The translations under genes and the position numbers were made by a program. A stretch of DNA of 23,765 nt, taken from the NCBI GenBank assembly GCA_964418595.1, contig CAYQMF010000113.1:1-23765 (forward strand). The letters run 5' to 3'. This document shows positions 7,067 through 14,036 of the stretch, in pieces. The stretch is from CAYQMF01 sp964418595 (GTDB taxonomy: Bacteria; Planctomycetota; UBA1135; UBA2386). Within the stretch, counting starts at the first letter, position 1; every line of letters begins with the position of its first letter. Under the pieces are notes generated by a model, which made no database searches, was not told the DNA's origin, and saw nothing but the letters and a program-made list of their open reading frames with translations.

Positions 7067-9775
7067 ATGCTTCACCGAATCGGCGCGCTCGTCGCGCTCG
7101 GTGCGCTCGCCTCGGGCCTCTCCCCGATCGCGGCGCAGTCCCAAGCCCCTGAAATCGGATCGATCGTCGAAGGGCGCCTCCCCGGCACCCAGCGCTGGAT
7201 CGTCCACTTCCATACTCGCAGCTTCGATCTCGCCGCGTTCCGCGACGCGCGTCGCGCCCGGCGCCCCGCCGCTGAGGTGAACGCCATCGTCCGCGACCTC
7301 GAGCAGAAGGCGATCGCCGACCAGCGCGCCTTCGTCGCCGCGGTCGAGAAGCTCGGCGGCGCGATCGTCAGCCAATGGTGGCTGATCAACGCCGCGGCGA
7401 TCGACATCGACCCCGCCCGACTCGACGCGGTGCGCAGCCTCCCCAACGTCGCGCGACTCGAGGCCGACCGCGTCACGGAGCCCGCGATCCTCACCGCGAC
7501 CAACGCCAGCAACCACAACTCGGACGCGCTGAACACCGCCGGCTACACGGGCCTCAACGTGACCACCGCGATCATGGACACCGGCCAGGATTCCAACATG
7601 GCCGGCACCGGGCGCCCGCACCGCACCTACTTCGTCAACGGTGACCCGACCAACCTCACCGGCGGCGGCATCGGCGGCAGCCGGCTCGTCACCAACACGC
7701 AGATGGGCACGCAACCCGCCGACGACGTGCACGGGCACGGCACCGGCGTAGCGAGCATCTCGGCCGGCGCGATCTGGCTGAACGCCGGCGCCGACTTCGG
7801 TCATGCCCCGCGCGCCAAGATCGCCGGGTACTCGATCTCGAACAACACCGCCGGCAGCTCCGACCTCACGACGATGGCCAACACCTGGCAGCGCATCGCC
7901 ACCGACGCGGCCACCTACAACACGGTCTCGGCCAACAACTCGTACTCCGGCAGCCCGAGCCCGCTCAGCGCCGAGCAGCAGGCGTTGGACGCGTGTGCCG
8001 TGAACGCCGACATCCTGATCTGCGTCGCCGCCGCCAACAGCGGGTCGTCCACCGCGGTCAGCCAGAGTGGCGCCAACGGTCTCGCCGTCGCCGCGGTGAA
8101 TGCGAACACGCACACCGTGGCGAGCTTCTCGTCGCGTGGCCCGCTCTCGGGCGACGCCGCCCGCTTCTATCCCGACATCTCCGCCTGCGGCGTGAGCACC
8201 GTGATGGCACTGCGCGACAACGAATCGGGCAACTACACGGCCAGCGGCACCTCGATGGCGTCGCCCCAGGTGTGTGGTGCCGCGACCCTGCTGCGCGCCG
8301 CCAACCCCGCGCTCAGCGCACTCGAGACCAAGGCGATCCTGCTGGCGTCGGCGCGCGACATCAGCGCCCAGAACCCGGTTGCGCCCTACAACACGCGCAA
8401 CGCCTACGGCATGGGCCTGCTGCGCGACGACGACGCGATGACGCTGGCGTTGGACGCGCAGCGGCACGGCGAGGGCACGGTGAGCACGTCCAGCACCACC
8501 TGGTCGACCACCTTCAACGCAACTTCTGGCCAGCTCGTGCAGGCAGCCATCACCTGGCACCGCAACAACACCACGATCACGACGTGGGCCAACCTCGACC
8601 TGCAGGTCTACAACGGCGCCACGTTGGTGGCGCAGTCGAACACGACACGAAACCTGTACGAGATGGTGCGCTTCAACGCACCGGCGACCGCGACGTATGA
8701 GCTGCGTGTCGTCGCGGTCGGCTTCGAGACCGGCCTCACCGCGGAGGACTTCGGCTACGCGCTGACCCACGACGTGATCGTGTCCGGCACCGTCTCGCCG
8801 GCTGGCTACCTCACGACCGAAGGCAACGCGGCGTTCTTCTTCTGGGGACCGCAGCGCCGCCTCATGGGGATCGACCGCACCAACGTCGGCGGACCACAGA
8901 CCTGGAGTCGCGCGGCCTGGCGCCGTGACGGCACGTCGGCAGCGAACGCGGGCTACGGACCGCGCACGTTCGACCTGACGATGCGGATGGGTCACTCGGG
9001 GTTCGCCGTCCTGCACACGCGGTTCGACGCCAACTACCTGGTCCCCGCGACCACGGTCTACACCACCAAGCCGACCAACTTCCCGGACTGGACCAACCCG
9101 CCGACCACGCCGCCTGCGGCGTTCGACTTCGAGATCCCGTTCGACGTGCCGTTCAACTACGCCGGCACGCGCGCGCTGATCTGGGACATCGACATGAACA
9201 ACAGCACGAACACGGCGATCGTGCCGCTCGACCGTCAGTACGTCGGCGTCACCCAGACCACCGGCACTGCGGCGGGCACCGGGTGCATCTCGACCGGACA
9301 GGCGACCCCGTTCAGCCACACGATGTTCCTGCAGAACGGTGGCGCAGCGACGAACCCGGCGGGCATGACGCTCGGCTTCGGCGGCACGTTCGCGCCGGCG
9401 GGCGCGCCCATGTTCTTGAGCCTCGATGTCGTGGCGTCGAACGTCAGCGTGCCGTTCCTGTGCACGGCGATCCGCGCGATGCCCACGGTTGTCCTGTCGC
9501 TGGGCGCGGCCGACGCGTCCGGTACGTTCACCGAGCGGTCGCTGGCCTTCGCCTACAACGCCTCCGTGCAGGGCGGCACGTTCGCCACGCAGCTCATCGC
9601 GCTCGACGCCGGTCAGCCCACTCCGTTCTTGGCGCTGAGCCTGTCGAACGGTCGCTCGGCCATCATGCCCGGCCCGTCGACCGGCAGCCTCCCGGCCTGT
9701 TACCTCTGGGCCAGCGGCACGGCACCGACGGGAACGGTGTTCCTCGGCGGCGCGCCGATCGTGCGCCTGCGCTGA
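7067..9775 (+). CDS. Secreted subtilisin-like (S8) serine protease with long C-terminal extension
   Basis: The protein has 902 residues. A signal peptide is clear (MLHRIGALVALGALASG, likely cut near IAAQS), so it acts outside the cytoplasm. The S8 catalytic triad is visible: Asp171 in AIMDTGQD, His224 in HGHGTGVAS and Ser396 in GTSMASPQV, with the oxyanion Asn324 in VAAANSGSS. A pre-peptidase stretch of about 130 residues precedes it. After the catalytic domain, about residues 465-580 form a beta-rich, pre-peptidase/P-domain-like segment (WSTTFNATSGQLVQAAITW). The last 300 residues resemble the secreted beta-sandwich tails common in planctomycete exoproteins (for example ALSLSNGRSAIM near the end). 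The gene stands alone, divergent from topB and followed directly by hairpins. The substrate is unknown. Confidence 0.93.
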   Translation: MLHRIGALVALGALASGLSPIAAQSQAPEIGSIVEGRLPGTQRWIVHFHTRSFDLAAFRDARRARRPAAEVNAIVRDLEQKAIADQRAFVAAVEKLGGAIVSQWWLINAAAIDIDPARLDAVRSLPNVARLEADRVTEPAILTATNASNHNSDALNTAGYTGLNVTTAIMDTGQDSNMAGTGRPHRTYFVNGDPTNLTGGGIGGSRLVTNTQMGTQPADDVHGHGTGVASISAGAIWLNAGADFGHAPRAKIAGYSISNNTAGSSDLTTMANTWQRIATDAATYNTVSANNSYSGSPSPLSAEQQALDACAVNADILICVAAANSGSSTAVSQSGANGLAVAAVNANTHTVASFSSRGPLSGDAARFYPDISACGVSTVMALRDNESGNYTASGTSMASPQVCGAATLLRAANPALSALETKAILLASARDISAQNPVAPYNTRNAYGMGLLRDDDAMTLALDAQRHGEGTVSTSSTTWSTTFNATSGQLVQAAITWHRNNTTITTWANLDLQVYNGATLVAQSNTTRNLYEMVRFNAPATATYELRVVAVGFETGLTAEDFGYALTHDVIVSGTVSPAGYLTTEGNAAFFFWGPQRRLMGIDRTNVGGPQTWSRAAWRRDGTSAANAGYGPRTFDLTMRMGHSGFAVLHTRFDANYLVPATTVYTTKPTNFPDWTNPPTTPPAAFDFEIPFDVPFNYAGTRALIWDIDMNNSTNTAIVPLDRQYVGVTQTTGTAAGTGCISTGQATPFSHTMFLQNGGAATNPAGMTLGFGGTFAPAGAPMFLSLDVVASNVSVPFLCTAIRAMPTVVLSLGAADASGTFTERSLAFAYNASVQGGTFATQLIALDAGQPTPFLALSLSNGRSAIMPGPSTGSLPACYLWASGTAPTGTVFLGGAPIVRLR

Positions 9776-9776
9776 T

Positions 9777-9838
9777 CTACTACTCCCGCGAATCCAAGCG
9801 TCGCGCGAGGATTCTGCCGTTGCATGCGGGAGTAGTAG
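9777..9838 (+). terminator. Strong nested hairpin just after the protease stop codon
   Basis: CTACTACTCCCGC (9777-9789) pairs perfectly with GCGGGAGTAGTAG (9826-9838). Inside, GAATCC (9790-9795) pairs with GGATTC (9809-9814). It starts one base after the stop codon of the protease gene, so a transcription end or mRNA-stabilising role is likely. No T-run follows, so it is not a classical intrinsic terminator. Confidence 0.5.
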
Positions 9839-9855
9839 TCGCCGTCAGAGACAAC

Positions 9856-9926
9856 AGCGCCTGCGGCCTTCGCTGGCGGTGCGAAGCACCGCATCAACCC
9901 TTTGGGTTGCGGCCGCAGGCGGCGCT
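9856..9926. other. Predicted three-way-junction structure in non-coding DNA
   Basis: AGCGCCTGCGGCC (9856-9868) pairs with 9911-9926 over 13 bp with a 3-base bulge (9918-9920). Within it sit two perfect small hairpins: GCGGTGC gaa GCACCGC (9876-9892) and AACCC ttt GGGTT (9896-9908). The nesting gives a compact Y-shaped fold on either strand. It may be a structured RNA, a dispersed palindromic repeat or part of a transcription end. No open frame explains it, and only folding, not function, is supported. Confidence 0.45.
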
Positions 9927-9934
9927 GAGAGGCA

Positions 9935-9967
9935 CGAGCGATGGCCGGAAAGCTCGGCCATCGCTCG
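9935..9967. repeat. 13-bp perfect hairpin
   Basis: CGAGCGATGGCCG (9935-9947) and CGGCCATCGCTCG (9955-9967) are perfect reverse complements around a 7-base loop, GAAAGCT. The hairpin ends four bases before the sulfatase-like remnant that begins at 9972, so it may mark the edge of an inserted or rearranged piece. Confidence 0.5.
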
Positions 9968-9971
9968 CCTG

Positions 9972-10057
9972 GAAGTTCCAGTTCGCGACTCACGAACGCG
10001 TCCGCGACGCGAACGCCTGGCGCAGCCGGTCGAGGACCTCGGGGTGCTCGGCGGCGA
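9972..10057 (-). pseudogene. Remnant of the 3' end of a sulfatase gene
   Basis: These 86 bases align without gaps to 12625-12710, the 3' end of the intact sulfatase gene, with 77 matches by my count. Read on the minus strand they encode AAEHPEVLDRLRQAFASRT, against AAEHPEVIDRVRQVFAART in the intact protein. A TGA then falls where the intact copy has the Pro codon of its SPVANWNF end. The original stop codon after NWNF is lost here. No sulfatase core is present; similarity ends abruptly at 10057. It is therefore a broken tail, either of a second deleted sulfatase gene or of a partial duplication. Confidence 0.75.
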
Positions 10058-10183
10058 AACGGAGACCCGCGGTAGGCTGTTCTCGTCTCCGCGCGCGAAC
10101 TCCGCGTGGCGCGACGATTGCGGTGCCGAGCCGCATGAACCGTCACTACGCCACGCCGCTGCTGATCCAGCTGTGCTGCGCGC

Positions 10184-10432
10184 ATGCTCGGGGACAACGC
10201 CTCATCGCCGACCTCACGCCTCGGGGCGTGCACGCTGCGCGTGGCATCCCTGCTGTCCGTCGGCATCCTGGCCGACGCCGCCGGCAGCGTGCGCGTCGGC
10301 GTGCCGGTGCCTGCGACCCCGAGCCTGCTGGGTGCAGAACTCGTGTGGCAGGCGGTGCTCGCCGACGCCGGCGGGGCGCTGTTCGGAGTGGCGGCGATGA
10401 CGGACGGACTGCGGACGGTGTTTTGGCGGTGA
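10184..10432 (+). pseudogene. Orphan C-terminal domain of a secreted protein
   Basis: An 82-codon frame starting at ATG 10184 has an in-frame TGA only about seven codons upstream. From about residue 14 it reads GACTLRVASLLSVGILADAA, then a Val/Pro-rich strand region, then GLRTVFW. This matches the closing part of the secreted beta-sandwich tails typical of planctomycete exoproteins, where a Gly/Cys-Thr-Leu strand leads to a final LSNGLR-type strand. Neither a signal peptide nor the rest of such a protein is visible. I read it as the remnant of a larger gene; it could still be a small translated protein. It follows the sulfatase remnant and precedes the MNIO cassette by 86 bp. Confidence 0.45.
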
Positions 10433-10518
10433 CTCGGCCGCCGAGCGCGCGCGCGCCGCGCGTCCCGTAGCGATACAGTCGGGACCTTCCCCACACCGGC
10501 CGCGTTGCCGCGCCCACC

Positions 10519-11406
10519 ATGAAGAGACCCGTGCGCTGCGAGACCCGCTCCTCCGCTTCGATCCTCCTCGCGCTGGCAACGGCCGGTGCCGTCGCGGCGC
10601 AGGCACACGACACGCCGACGGAGACGATGGGGCAGGCGTTCGAGCGGGCGCTCGAGCGGATGGCGAAGGCAAAGGCACCCGGCCTCGTGTTCGTCCTGCC
10701 CGCCGAGGACGCGAAGTTCGATGCCAAGGCGGCGGCGACGCTCGCGCAGCAACTCGCGACGTCGCGGATGGGGGGTGGAGTCCGCGTCGAGATCAAGACG
10801 GCGCGCGCACTGATGCTCGCGCGCGTACAGCGCCTGCGCGCGTCGCAGACGCCGGCGACCGTGGCCCTGCGCATGCTGACCGTGCCGATCGTGGCGGAGG
10901 CGGCGCGCTGCGGCGCGCGACGCGGCGAGACCGTCGTGCTGCTCGGCGCCGATGGCAAGCGCATCGGTGGCTTCGCCATCGACCTCGGCGACGAGAAGGC
11001 GATGCTCGATGCCTTGACCCCCGACGTTCTCGCGGAGCAGACCGTCGCACCGCGCCGGGAGGTCGTCGAACCGGCTGTGGCCACCTTGGTCGCCCGCTAC
11101 CGACGCCTGCGGGCAGCCCTCGTCGCGGGGAAGCGCGACGGCGAGACCCTGCCACAGGACCAGGCCTACGAGCTGATGAAGGACACGGACCGGCTGGGCG
11201 GCAAGCTGACGGAAGCTGCACCCGTCCTCGTCGAGTTTCGGGCCGGGCGCGCCGAGTTCACGAACGACGACCCCCGGTTCGCCCTGAGCGACGAATCGCT
11301 GCCGTTCGGGACCGCCATCGACAAGTCGTGGGACCCGTGCCCCCCGTGCGGGATGATGGCCGTGCCGCTCGCGCAGCGCTCGACCCTGAAGCTCCTCGCG
11401 CAGTGA
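10519..11406 (+). CDS. Secreted protein with C-terminal CPPCG motif; candidate MNIO substrate
   Basis: The protein has 295 residues and no named domain that I recognise. The N-terminus has basic residues and a hydrophobic stretch (SILLALATAGAVAAQA), a probable Sec signal. The next part (GLVFVLPAEDAKFDAKAA) could belong to a thioredoxin-like or other alpha/beta fold without a redox pair. The striking feature is Cys274-Pro-Pro-Cys277-Gly278 in DPCPPCGMM, only 18 residues from the end; only one other cysteine lies in the mature part. Its stop overlaps the GTG start of the MNIO enzyme (GTGA), so the two are translationally coupled. Known MNIO enzymes modify cysteines of a peptide encoded next door, and bufferin precursors also carry Sec signals. 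I therefore infer that this is the substrate, unusually large for the class. It could instead be a helper protein. Confidence 0.75.
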   Translation: MKRPVRCETRSSASILLALATAGAVAAQAHDTPTETMGQAFERALERMAKAKAPGLVFVLPAEDAKFDAKAAATLAQQLATSRMGGGVRVEIKTARALMLARVQRLRASQTPATVALRMLTVPIVAEAARCGARRGETVVLLGADGKRIGGFAIDLGDEKAMLDALTPDVLAEQTVAPRREVVEPAVATLVARYRRLRAALVAGKRDGETLPQDQAYELMKDTDRLGGKLTEAAPVLVEFRAGRAEFTNDDPRFALSDESLPFGTAIDKSWDPCPPCGMMAVPLAQRSTLKLLAQ

Positions 11407-12278
11407 GCCCCGGCGACCGCGGCCGACCGCTGCTCGGCGTCTCGCTGCAGCCCGACCGCGCGTTCCTGCAGCACAACCGCGCATTGCTCGACGAGCGCGC
11501 CGAGATCTTCGAGGTGACCCCCGAGACCATGTGGCGCGCCGGCGCGCAACCGGGCGCCGGCTACGACGCACTGCTCGCCCTCGTGCGTCGCTCCGGCCGA
11601 CCCGTCGTGGGCCACGGCGTGCTCCTCGGGCTCGGAGCGCCCGCCCCGCCGCGGCGCGCCGCGTGGCTCGCGGGCCTGCGGCGCGACCAGGAGGCCTTCG
11701 GCTTCCAGTGGCTGAGCGAGCACCTCGGCTTCGCCGACCACGGTGGGGTACACACGGCGCTGCCACTCCCCCTGCCGCCCACCGACGAAGCCGCAGGCCT
11801 GGTCGCCGGCAACCTCGCCGAGCTGCGCACCGTCTGTCCGACCGTCGCCTTCGAGAACAACGCCGACCTGTTCTGCCTCGGCGAGCCGCTGCAGCAGCCG
11901 GAGTGGTTCGCGGCCATCTGCGCGCGCGCCGGCGCGTTCCTGCTGCTCGACCTGCACAACGCCTGGACGTTCTGCCGCAACGCGGGGGTCGACTTCGACG
12001 CGTGGCTGGAGCGCGTGCCGTGGGCGCGCGTGCTCGAGATCCACCTGTCCGGCGGCAGCGAGAGCGACCCGGATTGGCTGCCGAGCCGACGCGTCCTGCG
12101 CCTCGACTCGCACGACGGCGCGGTGCCGGAGCCGGTGTGGCGTGCGTTCGCCACGACGTTGCGGCGCGCGCCGAACCTGCGCGCCGTGGTCCTCGAATGG
12201 TTGCCCGACGGCTTCGACGCCCCGGCCGCCACCCAACTCGCGCGCGACTTCGACCGCGCCCGGAGCCTCCTGTGTTGA
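11403..12278 (+). CDS. DUF692 / multinuclear non-heme iron-dependent oxidase (MNIO, MbnB/TglH-like)
   Basis: The GTG at 11403 gives 291 residues, the usual family length. The TIM-barrel family (PF05114) binds two or three iron ions and oxidatively rearranges cysteine in partner peptides, as in methanobactin, 3-thiaglutamate and bufferin biosynthesis. Family landmarks appear in order: GVSLQPDR near the start, SEHLGFADH, the Glu of AFENNADLF, LLLDLHNAW (where many members have DVNN), LEIHLSGG (usually IHLAGH), LRLDSHDGAVPEPVW and the late VVLEWL. The changed DLHN and SGG positions suggest a divergent subfamily. The gene sits between the CPPCG protein and a partner-like protein, with stop/start overlaps on both sides. 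The family call is firm; the modification it makes is unknown. Confidence 0.88.
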   Translation: MSPGDRGRPLLGVSLQPDRAFLQHNRALLDERAEIFEVTPETMWRAGAQPGAGYDALLALVRRSGRPVVGHGVLLGLGAPAPPRRAAWLAGLRRDQEAFGFQWLSEHLGFADHGGVHTALPLPLPPTDEAAGLVAGNLAELRTVCPTVAFENNADLFCLGEPLQQPEWFAAICARAGAFLLLDLHNAWTFCRNAGVDFDAWLERVPWARVLEIHLSGGSESDPDWLPSRRVLRLDSHDGAVPEPVWRAFATTLRRAPNLRAVVLEWLPDGFDAPAATQLARDFDRARSLLC

Positions 12279-12616
12279 GCGACCTGCAGGGCCTGCTCGT
12301 GCGCGCGTGCTTGCAGCGGGAGCCGCGCGCGTGGCTGCAAGCGCAGCTCGCGACCGACGGCCCGCCGGGCCTGCGCGCGGAGGAGCGCGCCATGCTGCTC
12401 GCGCTCGATGCCGACGGCCTGCGCCTGACCCGCATCCTGATCGAGAAGCTCCGCCTCGAACGCCTCGTGCGCGGCGATCCTGCGGCGGCCGCCGCGCTCG
12501 TCGCCGACGAAACCGCGTTCGTGGCTCGCTTCCGCCGCTACTGCGAGCAGGTGCCACCGACGGCGGTGTTCCCGAGCGAGGAGGCCGCGCAGTTCGCCGC
12601 GTTCGAGGGGCGGTAG
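12272..12616 (+). CDS. Small MNIO-partner-like protein (MbnC/TglI-type role)
   Basis: The protein has about 114 residues from GTG 12272, or 113 from TTG 12275, which would overlap the MNIO stop as TTGA. It is predicted helical, with LRAEERAMLLALDADGLRLT, then IEKLRLERLVRGDPAAAAAL and a closing FRRYCEQVPPTAVFPSEEAA and FAAF. The order of a short N-terminal helical unit, an RLERL segment and a final Pro-rich stretch with EA..FA..F resembles the small partners that deliver the substrate to MNIO enzymes. I cannot confirm homology without a profile search. Position and coupling strongly support a shared job with the two upstream genes. It ends 5 bp from the convergent sulfatase gene. Confidence 0.6.
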   Translation: MLSDLQGLLVRACLQREPRAWLQAQLATDGPPGLRAEERAMLLALDADGLRLTRILIEKLRLERLVRGDPAAAAALVADETAFVARFRRYCEQVPPTAVFPSEEAAQFAAFEGR

Positions 12617-12621
12617 CGGCG

Positions 12622-14031
12622 TCAGAAGTTCCAGTTCGCGACCGGCGAAGGCGTCCGCGCCGCGAACACCTGGCGCACCCGGTCGATGACCTCGGGGTGT
12701 TCGGCGGCGACGTCCTTCGTCTCGCCGGGATCCTGGCTCAGGTCGTACAGCTCGATCGGCGCGTCCTTCTTCTTCGCGTCGCGCTGCACGGCCTTCCAGG
12801 GCCCGAGCCGCGCGGCACGGATGCCGCCATAGGAGTGGTACTCGAAGTACAGGCTCTCGTGCTCCGGCTGCTCCCCGTCGCCGCGCAGGGTCGGCGCGAA
12901 CGACACCCCGTCGGTCGCCGGTGCCTCTTCGCCGAGCGCGTCGGCGAGCGTCGCCCAGAGATCCCACAGCGTGCAGACATGGTCGCTGGTCCGCCGCGCC
13001 TTCACCACGCCCGGCCAGCGCACGAGCAGCGGCGTGCGGATGCCGCCCTCGTAGAGCGAACACTTCAACCCGCGCAGCGGCGCGTTGCTCTTGAAGAACG
13101 CCGAGTCCGTGCCGCCGTTGAAGGTCGCCCCGTTGTCGCTCGCGAAGATCACGATGGTGTTCTCGGCGACGCCGAGCGCGTCCAGTTCCGAGAGAATCCG
13201 ACCGACGTCGCGGTCCATGCGCGACACCATCGCGGCGTAGGCGGCGCGCGGCGTCGGGTGCGGGAGGTAGCCCTTGCTGCCGTCGTACGGCGGGTCATCC
13301 CATTGGCCCACGTAGTCGGCCAATGACTCTTCCGGCACCTGCAGCGCGGCGTGCGGGACGGGCGTCGCGTAGTACAGGAAGAAGGGCTTCTCGCGGTTCT
13401 GGCGCAGCCAGCCGATGGTCTCGGCCAGCATCAGGTCGGGCGCGTAGAGCGCGCCCTTCACGTTCTTCCAGGTGTTGCCCTCGAGCGGGACCTTGGTCTC
13501 GTTGCGCCAGAGGTGCTCCGGGTAGTAGTTGTGCGCGATGCGCTGGCACAGGTAGCCGAACCAGTGGTCGAAGCCCTGCCGGCGCGGCTCGCCCGTCGTG
13601 CCTGGGCCGCCGAGCCCCCACTTGCCGACGGCGCAGGTGGCATAGCCGCGCGCCTGCAGCCACCGCGCCATCGTCGGCGTGTCCTTCGGCAGCGGCTCCT
13701 GGCCCTCCGGATCACCGCGCTCCCAGCCGCCGAGTTCGCGGTTGTCGCGCACGTGCGCATGCCCCGTGTGCAGACCCGTGAGCAGCGCACCGCGGGTTGG
13801 CGCGCACACGCAGCTCGGCGCATAGGCCTGGGTGAAGCGGATGCCCTGCGCGGCGAGCGCATCGAGGACCGGCGTGCGGATCTTCTTCTGCCCGTAGCAG
13901 CCGAGTTCGGCCGAGCCGAGATCATCGGCGAGGATGAGCACGATGTTGGGGCGAGGCTTCGCCGTGGGCGCTGGCGCCTCCTGCGCAAACAGCGGACCGA
14001 CGAGAAACACGAGGACAGCGAGAGCCTGCAT
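12622..14031 (-). CDS. Secreted Cys-type arylsulfatase (S1 family)
   Basis: This 469-residue sulfatase hydrolyses sulfate esters, probably of polysaccharides, outside the cytoplasm. Signal peptide: MQALAVLVFLVGPLFAQ. Metal-binding Asp36-Asp37 is in ILADDLGSAELGCYG. The formylglycine signature is Cys76-Ala-Pro-Thr-Arg80 with GALLTG following, so activity needs a formylglycine-generating enzyme, which is not in the window. Further S1 landmarks are AVGKWGLGG, FFLYYATPVPHAALQ, IFASDNGATFNGG and GGIRTPLLVRWPG. The end reads SPVANWNF. The ATG at 14031 lies 5 bp after the purB stop, so the two are probably cotranscribed, an unusual pairing. A longer frame into purB exists but would add a shadow sequence before the signal peptide. 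Its 3' end has a decayed near copy at 9972-10057. Confidence 0.94.
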   Translation of the reverse strand: MQALAVLVFLVGPLFAQEAPAPTAKPRPNIVLILADDLGSAELGCYGQKKIRTPVLDALAAQGIRFTQAYAPSCVCAPTRGALLTGLHTGHAHVRDNRELGGWERGDPEGQEPLPKDTPTMARWLQARGYATCAVGKWGLGGPGTTGEPRRQGFDHWFGYLCQRIAHNYYPEHLWRNETKVPLEGNTWKNVKGALYAPDLMLAETIGWLRQNREKPFFLYYATPVPHAALQVPEESLADYVGQWDDPPYDGSKGYLPHPTPRAAYAAMVSRMDRDVGRILSELDALGVAENTIVIFASDNGATFNGGTDSAFFKSNAPLRGLKCSLYEGGIRTPLLVRWPGVVKARRTSDHVCTLWDLWATLADALGEEAPATDGVSFAPTLRGDGEQPEHESLYFEYHSYGGIRAARLGPWKAVQRDAKKKDAPIELYDLSQDPGETKDVAAEHPEVIDRVRQVFAARTPSPVANWNF

Positions 14032-14036
14032 GCGGC

